From: Streptomyces sp. CBMA291
Lineage (GTDB): Bacteria > Actinomycetota > Actinomycetes > Streptomycetales > Streptomycetaceae
DNA: 64,000 nt
Direction: 5' to 3'
Assembly: GCF_014596525.1 (NCBI RefSeq)
Contig: NZ_MSJP01000115.1
Span: forward strand, 124,001-188,000
In this document: piece by piece, positions 8,328-16,608 of the stretch
Layout of the letters: the number at the start of each line of letters is the position of its first letter
How positions within the stretch are numbered: the first letter of the stretch is position 1
Made by a program: the position numbers and the translations under genes
Notes under the pieces: generated by a model
The model's input: only the letters and a program-made list of their open reading frames with translations
What the model was told of the DNA's origin: nothing
Databases searched by the model: none

Positions 8328-8873
8328 TCACCACGACGGCCACTGGTCCTGCGGCCCGGACGACGGCTCCCGCGCTCCGTCCCAGCCGGTGAGCCCCGCG
8401 AAGTCCTCCGCCATGAGGCCCCGCCCGGGGTCCACCCGGTGAAGGAGGGCGGGCCCGGGGTGGTGGGCGGCGACCCATGTGCGGTCCGCCGGGCCGATCT
8501 CGTCGTCGACCCAGGCGAACGGCCGGCCCTCCGCCCACGCGACCAGGACCGGGGTCTTCCAGTGCACGCCCCTCGCGGGGGCCGGGGCGTCGTCCGGCCA
8601 GGGGACGACGGGCAGCGGGGGCAGCCCGAGACGGGCGGCCACCCAGGTGTTCGCGTCGTCCCCCCAAGTCGTCGCCCACACCAGCTCGTACGGCAGCGCC
8701 GCCAGCCTCGGCCCCTGCGCGGGATCGAGCCGTGCGAGCAGGGGGCTCACGGCGGCGGGCGGCACCGGCGGGTACATCGGATGCGCGTCGCTCCCCGCCT
8801 CGCCCGCGCGCCGCTCCCCGAAGGGGATCAGCGGTCCGTCGACGTCGAGGAAGAGCAGCGGGATCGGAGGCAT
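8328..8873 (-). CDS. HAD-domain protein (possible phosphatase)
   Basis: A 181-residue cytoplasmic protein. The first beta strand carries a HAD motif I, LFLDVDGPLIPF, with the nucleophile and acid/base Asp residues. A later VDDEIGPADR stretch fits motif IV-type acidic residues and WATTWGDDAN the motif II Thr. This subgroup lacks a large cap and is found widely in Streptomyces; substrate is unknown (sequence relatives occur in RNA-repair fusion proteins). ATG at 8873 is chosen because motif I begins six residues later; upstream in-frame sequence is C-rich low complexity. It lies downstream of helR on the same strand with a 204-base gap. Confidence 0.8.
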   Translation of the reverse strand: MPPIPLLFLDVDGPLIPFGERRAGEAGSDAHPMYPPVPPAAVSPLLARLDPAQGPRLAALPYELVWATTWGDDANTWVAARLGLPPLPVVPWPDDAPAPARGVHWKTPVLVAWAEGRPFAWVDDEIGPADRTWVAAHHPGPALLHRVDPGRGLMAEDFAGLTGWDGAREPSSGPQDQWPSW

Positions 8874-9077
8874 GTCTCCATCCTGGGCCGCTCCGGCCCG
8901 CCATGGAACCCGGAACCGGTGGGTCCGCCGGAACCCGGATCCGGTCGGCCCGCCCTCCCCCTCGGCCCACCCGAGTCGGCCCCGCAGCGGGCCCGACCCG
9001 CCCCGATCCCACCACCCCCGATCCGACCCGACCGGCCCCCCCCATCCCACTCTGCCCCGTATAGATACCGCCCCTCC

Positions 9078-11057
9078 CTATCCCACCCCCTCCGGCAAAT
9101 CCCTCTCATGTACCAGCGTCAAGCGGGACACCGCTCGGGTGAGGACCACGTACAGGCGGTTCAGGCCGCGTTGTTCGGAGTCTGTGATCGCTGCGGGTTC
9201 CACCACCACGACGTGGTCGAACTCCAGGCCCTTGACCGCTCGTGCGGGCAGGACCGTCAGCCGGGCGGCCTCGTCCGGCGACGCCGCCTCCGTCGCCGCC
9301 TCGGCGATGCGTCCCAGGAGCGTGTCGGAGGTGATCACCCCCACCGAGCCCTCCTCCGCGAGTGCCGCGCGGACCGCCTCGCGGGTCGCGGTGTCCAGGT
9401 CCGTCGTCCGGTGGATCGTCACCTCGCCGTCCCGCCGTACGGACCGGCCCGCCGGAACGTCCGCGCCCAGCTTCGGCAGCAGCCGGTTGGCGAGGTCCAC
9501 GATCGCCGCCGGGACCCGGTAGCCGAGGGTGAGGGACACCACGGGCGCCCCGGGTTTGCCCAGGTGGGCGAGGTGTTCGTGCCAGTCGGTGGCCGCCCAC
9601 GGGGTGGTGCCCTGGGCCAGGTCGCCGAGGACCGTGAGCGAGCCGAAGCCGGTGCGCCGGGCGACCGCCCTGCACTCCATGGGCGAGAGGTCCTGCGCCT
9701 CGTCGACGACGACATGGCCGTACCCCTCGGGGCGCTCGATCAGCCCCGCCAACTCGTCGAGGAGGACGAGGTCGGCGGCGGTCCACCGGGCGGAACGGTA
9801 CGAGCGCGGCGGCCGTTCCCAGCGGAGCGCCGCCCGCTCCTCCTCCGTCAGGGCCGGATCGGCGGGGTCCGCGAGGAAGGCCGCGAGGACCTCCTCCGGT
9901 GTCGTCCTCGGCCAGCACGCGTCGAGGAAGGCGGTGAGCGCGCGGGCCCGCTCGATCCGTCGTGCCCAGGCCGCGCCCATGGGGCCCCAGCGGCGTTCGG
10001 CCCGCAGTTGGAGGTCCCGTACGACCCGGGCGCGGACCCGCTCGCGGCCCGTCGCGTAGGGCGGGGCCTCCTCCCGTACCTCGCGGACGATCCCGGCGAG
10101 CCGGGCGGCGGGCAGCCGCCAGTGGGACGAGCCGTCCGGCACGGCGAGGTCCTCGGCGGGCGCCGGGTCGACCCTGCCGTACAGCGCCCGGTGCAGCACC
10201 CCCGCCATCCGGGGGTCGTGCTTGGTCCGGGCGGCGGTCTCGCCGTCCTCGGCCCGGACCGGGTGCCGGGCGATCTCGTCGCCGAGCGTGGCCTGCCGGA
10301 CCCCGCTCTCGCCGAGCGAGGGCAGCACCTCGGAGATGTACGCGAGGAACGCCCGGTGCGGGCCGAGGACGAGGAGACCGGAGCGGCGGATCCGCTGCGG
10401 ATGCGTGTAGAGGAGATACGCGGCCCGGTGCAGGCCCACGGCGGTCTTGCCGGTGCCGGGCGCGCCCTGCACGCACAGGGAGGCGGCCGGGTCGGAGCGT
10501 ACGAGGTCGTCCTGCTCGGGCTGGATGGTCGCCGCGATGTCCCGCATCGGACCCACCCGGGGCCGCTCGATCTCCCCGGCGAGCAGGGCGCTGACGGTCA
10601 CCTCCCCGCCCGCCGTGAGCCGTTCGTCCTCGAAGGCGGTCAGGTCCTCCGACGCGCCCGCGCCGTACGGGGCCCAGCCGAAGCGGCGGCGACGGAGGAC
10701 GCCCTGCGGGTCGTGGGCGCCTGCCTGGTAGTAGGCGCGGGAGACGGGGGCGCGCCAGTCGACGACGAGCGGCGGCGCCGCGTGGTCCTCGGCGATCCGG
10801 CGCCGGCCGATGTGGTGGACCTGGCCGTCCTCTCGGTCGAGCCGCCCGAAGAACAGCGGCCCCGGCGGCTGCTCCCGCAGTTCCTTGGCGCGGCTGCGCA
10901 GATGCCTGCCGAGCGCTTCGGCGTCGGCGCCGGAGGCGGCGGTGTCCTCGCCGGTGACGACCTGCCCGGCGACGTCCTCGGTCATCCGGGCCAGGGCGGC
11001 GCGGCAGGCGTCGTGGTGGGCGCGTTCACGGGCTAGCTCAAGGTCCAGTGACGTCAT
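9078..11057 (-). CDS. helR: HelR-like RNA polymerase recycling motor ATPase
   Basis: A 659-residue UvrD/Rep-like superfamily 1 ATPase of the HelD group. An N-terminal helical antiparallel segment (about 1-60) would enter the secondary channel of RNA polymerase. The ATPase core shows Walker A GAPGTGKTAVGLH near residue 200, DEAQD near 450 and LGDLAQGT shortly after; C-terminal motifs ARAVKGLEFD and YVVLTRA complete domain 2. HelR-type proteins displace stalled polymerase from DNA and can protect it from rifamycins (family knowledge). No rifamycin-associated element is visible upstream; instead short TAACG/CGTTA repeats overlap the start region. The two TetR genes just upstream on the same strand may be cotranscribed. 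Confidence 0.87.
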   Translation of the reverse strand: MTSLDLELARERAHHDACRAALARMTEDVAGQVVTGEDTAASGADAEALGRHLRSRAKELREQPPGPLFFGRLDREDGQVHHIGRRRIAEDHAAPPLVVDWRAPVSRAYYQAGAHDPQGVLRRRRFGWAPYGAGASEDLTAFEDERLTAGGEVTVSALLAGEIERPRVGPMRDIAATIQPEQDDLVRSDPAASLCVQGAPGTGKTAVGLHRAAYLLYTHPQRIRRSGLLVLGPHRAFLAYISEVLPSLGESGVRQATLGDEIARHPVRAEDGETAARTKHDPRMAGVLHRALYGRVDPAPAEDLAVPDGSSHWRLPAARLAGIVREVREEAPPYATGRERVRARVVRDLQLRAERRWGPMGAAWARRIERARALTAFLDACWPRTTPEEVLAAFLADPADPALTEEERAALRWERPPRSYRSARWTAADLVLLDELAGLIERPEGYGHVVVDEAQDLSPMECRAVARRTGFGSLTVLGDLAQGTTPWAATDWHEHLAHLGKPGAPVVSLTLGYRVPAAIVDLANRLLPKLGADVPAGRSVRRDGEVTIHRTTDLDTATREAVRAALAEEGSVGVITSDTLLGRIAEAATEAASPDEAARLTVLPARAVKGLEFDHVVVVEPAAITDSEQRGLNRLYVVLTRAVSRLTLVHERDLPEGVG

Positions 11058-11068
11058 TCCGGCGAGCT

Positions 11069-11092
11069 TAACGGAAAACGTTACTGAGTTAC
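11069..11092. promoter_or_regulatory. Candidate operator upstream of helR
   Basis: Inverted repeat TAACG-GAAAA-CGTTA (11069-11083) followed by GTTAC-TGA-GTTAC direct repeats (11080-11092), 12-35 bases upstream of the helR ATG in locally AT-rich DNA. A TetR-type or other dimeric regulator could bind here; which one is not known. Confidence 0.4.
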
Positions 11093-11164
11093 ATTTTTTA
11101 CTTGTCTACGGATCCCGGGCTTGCCTTCCGGTCGACCGCCTGGTGGCGGCCGGTCCCGCGAGGC

Positions 11165-11983
11165 TCAGTACGGCAGCCCCTCCCGTAGCGTCCGGAAGGC
11201 GCGTACGGCGGCGGCGGTCGCGTCCTCCTCGATCGCGTCGGCCGTCTCCCCCGCCGCGATCCGGGCGGTGTTCTCCTCCGCCAGGAGCTGGAGCACGGCC
11301 ACGATCTGCCCGGCGGCGAGCCGCGCGCCGAGCCGGTCGGGGCGGCCTGCGGGCCCTGGCGCATCCCCGGCGCCGAGAAGCGCCTCCGCGAGGGCCGTCT
11401 CCGACCTCGTCCGGTACGCGTGCAGACGGGCGACCAGGGCGGGGGTGCCGTACAGGAGCCGGAGGTACGCGAGGACCGCCGGGTGGTCGCAGAGCCCGGT
11501 GACGGGATCGCGCCGGGCGAGACCGTCGAGCAGACGCGCCTCCAGCGCGTCGAGCGGCGCCCGCCCGGCGCGGATTCCGGCGGTCACCACCCGGGCCGAC
11601 TCGTCCTCGTGGTCGGCGAAACGGTGCAGGACCAGGTCTTCCTTGGCCGGGAAGTACCGGAAGAGGGTCGGCTTGGAGACCTCGGCGGCGGCGGCCACCT
11701 CGGCGACCGGGACGGCGTCGAAACCCCGCTCAAGGAAGAGCGCGATGGCCGCCTCCGAGAGCGCCTGCCGGGTGCGTTCCTTCTTCCGCTCCCGCAGACC
11801 GGGGGGCCCGGAGGGCCTCTCCGGGGCCGCCCCGGAGGGCATCCCCGCGACCGCCCCGCCCTCGGCGGGCCCGGAGGCGGCGGGCTCACCCCCGCCGGGT
11901 ACGCGCCCGGCGCGCTCACCCGGCGCGGATACGGGAGCCTCCGCGCCCCCCTTCCGCCGCGTCGGCGTCGGCTTCGGCTTCAC
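11165..11983 (-). CDS. TetR/AcrR-family regulator, coupled to the upstream TetR
   Basis: A 272-residue DNA-binding protein. Residues 1-62 are a Pro/Gly/Ala-rich disordered leader; residues 66-120 are the TetR HTH domain (RERKKERTRQAL ... VSKPTLFRYFPAKEDL); the remainder is an all-helical ligand and dimerisation domain. The start is GTG at 11983, whose GTGA overlaps the TGA stop of the upstream TetR gene, arguing for translational coupling; an internal ATG at 11842 would remove most of the disordered leader. Helix pattern and length fit the multidrug-type TetR family. Its targets may include helR, which starts 107 bases downstream, or the exporter operon. Confidence 0.82.
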   Translation of the reverse strand: MKPKPTPTRRKGGAEAPVSAPGERAGRVPGGGEPAASGPAEGGAVAGMPSGAAPERPSGPPGLRERKKERTRQALSEAAIALFLERGFDAVPVAEVAAAAEVSKPTLFRYFPAKEDLVLHRFADHEDESARVVTAGIRAGRAPLDALEARLLDGLARRDPVTGLCDHPAVLAYLRLLYGTPALVARLHAYRTRSETALAEALLGAGDAPGPAGRPDRLGARLAAGQIVAVLQLLAEENTARIAAGETADAIEEDATAAAVRAFRTLREGLPY

Positions 11984-13032
11984 GAGGCGCGCCCTTCCAC
12001 GAGCACCGCGACCCCGTCGAGGATCCTGGCGAGACCGAAGCGGAACTCCGTCTCCGGCTCGTCGGGGGTGTCCATCGCGCCCGAGTCGAGCAGGCGGGCC
12101 ACCTCCGGGTACCGCTCCGGGTCGGCGAGCCGCCGCAGGGTGCGGCCATAGCGTACGAGGACGTCCCGCTGGTCTCCCCCGGCGGCGGCCAGGACGGCGT
12201 CCAGGTCGGCCAGGACGAGCGCGTCGTTTCGGACGAAGCCGCTGACCAGCAGGATCACCGAGGTCTTGGAGCCCTCGTCGAGACCGGTGCCGCCCAGGGA
12301 GGCCAGCGCCTTCTCCCACCAGGCCACCATGTGCGGGGTCGCGGGCGGGCCGGAGACCGGGAGCCTCAGCGTCCAGAGGTTGCGGTGGTAGACCTCGCGC
12401 AGCGCCCAGGCCCAGGCCTCGATGCCCGCGCGCCAGCCCGCGCCGGGCGCGGCGAGCGCGGGCGGGGCGCCGATCGCGGCCTCCTGCATGAGGACGTACA
12501 GCTCGTTCTTGGCGGAGACGTACCGGTAGAGCGACATCGTCGAGACGCCCAGCTCCTTGGCGACCCGCCCCATCGAGACGGCGGCGAGCCCCTCCGCCGA
12601 GGCGAGGGTGACGGCCGTGTCGACGATCCGGTCCAGGGTCAGGCCGGGCTTGGGGCCCTTGGAGGGACGCTCCCTGAGCCCCCAGGCCGCCTCGATGCTC
12701 GGCGGGAGGAAGGTCCCGCCGTCCGCGCCGTCCCCACGGGCCGCGCCATCTCCACGGGCGCTACCGGCACCACTGGCCGCACTGGCCGCGCTGGCATCAC
12801 TGGCTGTGCCAGCACCACCGACACCGCTGGCACCGCTGACTGCGCCAGCACCACCGGCACCACCGACACTGCTGGCCCCACCCGCACCACTAGCTACGCC
12901 AGCACCACCGGCACCACTGGACCCACCAACTGCACCAGCTGCACCAGCACCCCCGCCAGCCCCGCCGACACCACCCGCGCCACCCGCACCCCCCGCGCCG
13001 TCGCCGCCCGTCCGCTGCTCGCCGTCGTTCAC
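11980..13032 (-). CDS. TetR-family regulator with long Gly/Ala-rich N-terminal tail
   Basis: A 350-residue regulator with an unusual layout. Residues 8-106 are almost only Gly, Ala, Ser, Val and Asp in GGAGGAG- and SGASG-like repeats; the TetR DNA-binding domain follows (about 131-185, recognition segment ELGVSTMSLYRYVSAK) and then a TetR_C-type ligand domain with WAWALREVYHRNLW and a WWEKAL segment. Normal TetR proteins are about 200-250 residues, so the tail is an addition of about 100. GTG at 13032 is the most upstream sensible start. It is divergent from a DrrAB-like exporter, and palindromes between them (13081-13126) fit direct repression of the exporter and itself. Confidence 0.85.
   Translation of the reverse strand: MNDGEQRTGGDGAGGAGGAGGVGGAGGGAGAAGAVGGSSGAGGAGVASGAGGASSVGGAGGAGAVSGASGVGGAGTASDASAASAASGAGSARGDGAARGDGADGGTFLPPSIEAAWGLRERPSKGPKPGLTLDRIVDTAVTLASAEGLAAVSMGRVAKELGVSTMSLYRYVSAKNELYVLMQEAAIGAPPALAAPGAGWRAGIEAWAWALREVYHRNLWTLRLPVSGPPATPHMVAWWEKALASLGGTGLDEGSKTSVILLVSGFVRNDALVLADLDAVLAAAGGDQRDVLVRYGRTLRRLADPERYPEVARLLDSGAMDTPDEPETEFRFGLARILDGVAVLVEGRAS
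12697..13011. repeat. Imperfect GCACCACCG-type repeats coding a Gly/Ala tail
   Basis: About 310 bases of imperfect 9-15-bp repeats (GGCACCACC, GCCAGCACCACC, CTGGCACCACTG variants) inside the first TetR gene. On the minus strand they encode the Gly/Ala/Ser/Val tail, and they stay in frame throughout. Such tracts expand and contract by slippage. Confidence 0.7.
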
Positions 13033-13080
13033 AACCCGTCGCCTCCCGGCACCTCGCACGCTTGACGCCCATCCTAGTAA

Positions 13081-13126
13081 TGCGTAACCCTTACGCAGTA
13101 ACGCGTAGGGCATACGCAGTACGCGT
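13081..13126. promoter_or_regulatory. Tandem TetR operators between regulator and exporter
   Basis: A perfect inverted repeat TGCGTAA-CCC-TTACGCA (13081-13097) is followed by GCGTA-GGGCA-TACGC (13103-13117). The word TACGCAGTA(A)CGCGT also occurs twice, at 13092 and 13113, 21 bp apart, so successive sites sit on the same helix face. They lie midway in the 126-base divergent intergenic region. This is the classic position for a TetR repressor controlling both itself and an exporter. Confidence 0.75.
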
Positions 13127-13158
13127 TCGGCCCTCACCCCTCAGCCCAGGGAGCAGCC

Positions 13159-14190
13159 ATGCCTCCGGCCGTAGAAGCCGTCGGTCTCACCAAGAGCTAC
13201 GGGGACGTGCGCGTCCTCGACGATCTCGACCTGCGGGTCGAGGACGGCACCGTCTTCGCCCTCCTCGGCCCCAACGGCGCCGGGAAGACCACCACCGTCC
13301 GCATCCTCGCCACCCTCGCCACGCCCGACGCCGGGCACGCGCGCGTGGCCGGGCACGATGTCGTCGCCGCGCGCTCCCGGGTCCGCCGTGCGATCAGCCT
13401 CACCGGGCAGTACGCCGCCGTCGACGAGAACCAGACCGGCGCGGAGAACCTGCGGACCGCCGCCCGGCTCTCCGGGCTCTCCCGCCCGGCGGCCACCCGC
13501 CGCACCGCCGAACTGCTCGAACGGTTCCGGCTCGCCGACGCGGGCGCCCGTCTCGTCAAGACGTACTCGGGCGGCATGCGCCGCCGTCTCGACCTGGCCG
13601 CCGGGCTCGTCCGCGACCCCGGCGCGACCCGCGTGATGTTCCTCGACGAGCCGACCACCGGGCTCGACCCGCGCAGCCGCCAGGAACTCTGGGAGGTGGT
13701 CCGCGAACTCTCCGCCACCGGGACGACCGTCTTCCTCACCACCCAGTACCTGGAGGAGGCCGACCGGCTCGCCGACCGGGTCACGGTCCTCGGCGGTGGC
13801 CGTGTCCTCGCCGAGGGCACCCCCGGGGAGCTGAAGGACCGTTACGCGGCCCACCGTCTCGACCTCGTCGCGGACGGGGACGAGAGCTATCTACGGCTCA
13901 CCGCCCGCCCGCACCCCGGTCCCGTCCGCCGCGACCCCGCGACCCGGACCCTGGGCATCCCCACCGACGGCAGCGCCGCCCATGTCAGGGCGCTGCTCGA
14001 CGCCTACGACCCCGAGCGCCGGGACCTCGCCCGCTTCACCCTGCACACGGCGACGCTCGACGACGTCTTCCTGAACCTCACCGCACAGACCACGCCACCC
14101 ACCGGAGACCTCACCGGGACCCGCGCCGAGAGCCCCACCGGAAACCCCGCCCAGAGCCCCGCCGACCACCAGGAGCCCACCCGTGTCTGA
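13159..14190 (+). CDS. Multidrug ABC exporter ATPase (DrrA-like)
   Basis: A 343-residue ATP-binding subunit. Walker A GPNGAGKTTT is near residue 38, the ABC signature is YSGGMRRRLDLA near 138, Walker B is VMFLDEPTTGLD, and the H-loop lies in TTQYLEEADRLA (Gln-Tyr in place of the common SHxM context, typical of the DrrA subgroup). The C-terminal 90 residues form the DrrA-type extension. It would power the permease encoded next, whose GTG start overlaps its end by eight bases. Homologs export daunorubicin-like drugs or lipids; the substrate here is unknown. The upstream tandem palindromes indicate control by the divergent TetR. Confidence 0.92.
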   Translation: MPPAVEAVGLTKSYGDVRVLDDLDLRVEDGTVFALLGPNGAGKTTTVRILATLATPDAGHARVAGHDVVAARSRVRRAISLTGQYAAVDENQTGAENLRTAARLSGLSRPAATRRTAELLERFRLADAGARLVKTYSGGMRRRLDLAAGLVRDPGATRVMFLDEPTTGLDPRSRQELWEVVRELSATGTTVFLTTQYLEEADRLADRVTVLGGGRVLAEGTPGELKDRYAAHRLDLVADGDESYLRLTARPHPGPVRRDPATRTLGIPTDGSAAHVRALLDAYDPERRDLARFTLHTATLDDVFLNLTAQTTPPTGDLTGTRAESPTGNPAQSPADHQEPTRV

Positions 14191-14950
14191 CATCCTGTCC
14201 GGCGGGTTCACCGCCGCCGGAACCCTCGCCGGACGCGGTCTGCGCCTCAGCCGCCGCAATCCGGACGCCCTCATCACTTCGTTGATGATGCCGATCATGC
14301 TGATGCTGGTCTTCGTCTACTTCTTCGGCGGAGCCATCGACACCGGCACCCGGTACGTCACCTACGTGGTCCCCGGCGTCCTCGTCCTGTGCGCCGGATT
14401 CGGCGCGGCGAGCACCGCCGTCTCCGTCAGCGAGGACATGCGGCTCGGGGTCGTCGACCGGTTCCGTACGCTCGACGTCGGCGGAACGCCGTTCCTCGCC
14501 GGGCACGTCGTCGCCGTCGTCGCCCGCAACGTGCTCTCCACCACCGTCGTCCTCGGCGTCGCCTTCCTCATCGGCTTCCGGCCCACCGCCACGCCGGCCG
14601 GCTGGTTCGCCGCGATCGGCCTGCTGCTCGCCTACATCACGGCCGTCTCCTGGCTGTCGGCGGCCGTCGGTCTGGTCGCCAGGTCGACCGAGGCGGCCGG
14701 CGCGACCACCTTCTTCATGCTGTTCCTGCCCTACCCGAGCAGCGCGTTCGTCCCGATCGAGACCATGCCGAGCTGGCTGCACGGCTTCGCCGAACACCAG
14801 CCGGTGACCCCGCTGATCGAGTCGATGCGGGGGCTGCTCCTCGACCGGCCGGTGGGCGACTCGCCCTGGATCGCGCTGGCCTGGTGCGCCGGACTGCTCA
14901 CCCTCGCGGTCACCGCCTCCGGCTTCCTCTTCCGGCTCCGGTCCCGCTGA
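14183..14950 (+). CDS. ABC-2 type exporter permease (DrrB-like)
   Basis: A 255-residue membrane subunit with six predicted spans: MMPIMLMLVFVYFFGG near 32-50, VVPGVLVLCAGFG, a pair around 105-150, FFMLFLPYPSSAF near 175 and a final span near 230-250. The amphipathic N-terminus and the EHQPVTPLIESMRGLL segment before the last span are hallmarks of ABC-2 exporters. GTG at 14183 overlaps the ATPase gene by eight bases, so the two are translated in a coupled way. Together they form a dimeric drug or lipid exporter. Confidence 0.9.
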   Translation: MSDILSGGFTAAGTLAGRGLRLSRRNPDALITSLMMPIMLMLVFVYFFGGAIDTGTRYVTYVVPGVLVLCAGFGAASTAVSVSEDMRLGVVDRFRTLDVGGTPFLAGHVVAVVARNVLSTTVVLGVAFLIGFRPTATPAGWFAAIGLLLAYITAVSWLSAAVGLVARSTEAAGATTFFMLFLPYPSSAFVPIETMPSWLHGFAEHQPVTPLIESMRGLLLDRPVGDSPWIALAWCAGLLTLAVTASGFLFRLRSR

Positions 14951-14968
14951 ACCCCCGTACACGAGGGA

Positions 14969-15056
14969 CCGCTCGAAGGGCCGCTCGAAGGGCCGCTCGA
15001 AGGGCCGGGCGAGGGGCCGGTCGGAGGAACGCTCGAAGGGCCGGGCGGAGGAGCGC
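14969..15056. repeat. 12-bp tandem repeats, GCTCGAAGGGCC
   Basis: Between convergent genes: three perfect tandem copies of a 12-bp unit GCTCGAAGGGCC, followed by diverged versions (GGGCGAGGGGCC, GGTCGGAGGAAC) up to the stop codon of the acetyltransferase gene. The repeats fill the whole intergenic space and no separate terminator hairpin is evident. Confidence 0.7.
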
Positions 15057-16319
15057 TCAGAAGATGTCGGGCGAGAAAGGCCGGAGCGCGGTGCGGAACA
15101 GGAGGTCGGCGCGGGCCGCGGCGCCGGGCGTCGGCTCCTCCAGGTGCCCGAGCCGGGCGAGCCGTACGGCCGACTCGTCGCCGAACGCGAGCGCGCCCAG
15201 CCGGTCGACCCCGAGGACCAGATCGGCGGGGCGGTTCGTCCGGACGCAGGAGACGCCGTCCGGGGAGGCGTCCAGCAGATAGCGCCCGCCGGCGAACCCG
15301 TCGCCGTCCCCGGTCCCGTAACCGTCCCGGACATCGAGCACGAGCCGGTCCGCGACCGGATACGTACGGCTCTCCAGGACGCGGACGACGTCCAGGACCC
15401 GCACCCAGAGCATGTCCGAGTGGGTCAGGACCCCCGCGGCGCGCGGATTGGGCAGCAGCGAGGGCAGCAGGTCGTCTGGGGCGCGGTAGCCGGAGCGGAT
15501 CGTCGTGATCCAGTCGATCGAGCAGAGGAACCGCCACAGGGCCCGCTCGGCGCCCGCGGTGAAGGCGATGAGGTCCCGCACCCGCACGGTGTTCAGCGGC
15601 TGCTTGTTGTCGTCCCAGCGCTCGTCGACGCCGTACGCCACGAAGCCCTCGACCTCGCCGGACTCCGCCCGGTACACCGCGTAGAACGGCTCCCGCCACG
15701 GCTCGCTCTGTACGCCGAGACCGGTGCCGACCTCCCAGCCGCGCGTGTCGCGGTGGGTGACGCCCGCGCGGACGCCCATCAGGCGCCGGTGCACCTCGGG
15801 TCCGACCTTGCGGATCTCGTCGGCGTCGGTCAGGTCGATCCGCCCGCCGTCCTCCGGGCGGCCCGAGCGGCGCGGGTCGAGCCCGGCGACCCGCAGGTCC
15901 ACGCTCCACTCGGTGAGCGAACTGGCCACTCCGAAGCCGAACCGGCCGTAGATCGGGTACTCGGCGGCGATCAGGGTCGCGAGCGCGTCGCCCCGCTCCT
16001 TCGCGGCGGTCAGGTCAAGGGTCATCATCCGGCTCAGAAGACCGCGCCTGCGGTGCGTCGGGGCGACGGTGACCTGGGTGATCGCATCGGCTTCGAGGAC
16101 TCCGCCGCCGACCGTGCTCACCTCCTGCCGGAAGGAACGGAAGGTGGCGACGGCCCGGCCGCTGTCGAAGCAGCCGAGCGTCCGCGTCAGGTCGACGTGC
16201 GGGAGCCGGTCGGCGACTTCCTCGTCGCTGACGACGGGCGGACGGAGGAACCCGTCCCGCAGGGCACGCAGCCAGTCGGGGTACTCCGCTTCCGTCACCG
16301 CACGCATGTCCAGGGCCAT
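15057..16319 (-). CDS. Eis-like GNAT N-acetyltransferase
   Basis: A 420-residue protein with the three-part Eis layout: an N-terminal GNAT domain with the acetyl-CoA loop VAPTHRRRGLLSRMM (about 89-103), a second degenerate GNAT fold, and a C-terminal sterol-carrier-like domain. The C-terminus ends in a free carboxylate after FSPDIF; in Eis enzymes the terminal Phe carboxylate acts as catalytic base, and it is conserved here. Eis relatives acetylate aminoglycosides, histones and other amines with low regiospecificity; the natural substrate is unknown. Start ATG at 16319; an ATG four codons later is possible. It is alone, convergent with the exporter. Confidence 0.88.
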   Translation of the reverse strand: MALDMRAVTEAEYPDWLRALRDGFLRPPVVSDEEVADRLPHVDLTRTLGCFDSGRAVATFRSFRQEVSTVGGGVLEADAITQVTVAPTHRRRGLLSRMMTLDLTAAKERGDALATLIAAEYPIYGRFGFGVASSLTEWSVDLRVAGLDPRRSGRPEDGGRIDLTDADEIRKVGPEVHRRLMGVRAGVTHRDTRGWEVGTGLGVQSEPWREPFYAVYRAESGEVEGFVAYGVDERWDDNKQPLNTVRVRDLIAFTAGAERALWRFLCSIDWITTIRSGYRAPDDLLPSLLPNPRAAGVLTHSDMLWVRVLDVVRVLESRTYPVADRLVLDVRDGYGTGDGDGFAGGRYLLDASPDGVSCVRTNRPADLVLGVDRLGALAFGDESAVRLARLGHLEEPTPGAAARADLLFRTALRPFSPDIF

Positions 16320-16367
16320 ACGGCGACCCTACGTACGACCCTGGCCCGGACGCATCCGACTTTTCGC

Positions 16368-16530
16368 CGGTCCACACGACCGTCCACACGACCGTCCGCG
16401 TGGCCGTCCACACGACCGACCACGTGGCCGTCCACGCGGTCATCCCCGCGCACGTCCCCGCGCACGTCCACGCGCACATCCCTGCGCGCACATCCCCGCA
16501 CGCGCCCCCGCGCACCGCCCGCACGCCGTC
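16368..16530. repeat. Degenerate CACACGACCGTC / CGCGCACGTCC repeats
   Basis: A 160-bp run of short direct repeats in the 289-base gap between two minus-strand genes. The first part repeats CCACACGACCGT at 12-bp steps with variants GTGGCCGTCCAC; the second repeats CGCGCACGTCCC at 12-bp steps. No gene is seen; the acetyltransferase promoter must lie close to 16320-16365. Confidence 0.6.
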
Positions 16531-16608
16531 CCCATGCGGGCCCCACCAGGCCCGCCAGTCCCACCACGCCCCGCCGGACCTCGTCGGGGTCCCGCCGGGC
16601 CCCCGTTC

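Noticed and set aside
8439..11036. Long open frame of about 865 codons on the plus strand
   Set aside because: It is antisense to the HAD and helR genes, in a frame where high G+C removes stop codons. Its composition is Arg/Pro/Gly biased and it has no domain; helR on the minus strand has complete ATPase motifs.
11040..11165. Rifamycin-associated element upstream of helR
   Set aside because: I searched for the 19-bp inverted-repeat element known upstream of other helR genes and did not find it. The short TAACG/CGTTA repeats do not match it.
14111..15334. Long minus-strand frame overlapping the exporter permease
   Set aside because: It lacks any domain and covers the plus-strand permease and the 12-bp repeat; composition is Glu/Asp/Arg-rich as expected of an antisense frame in this G+C.
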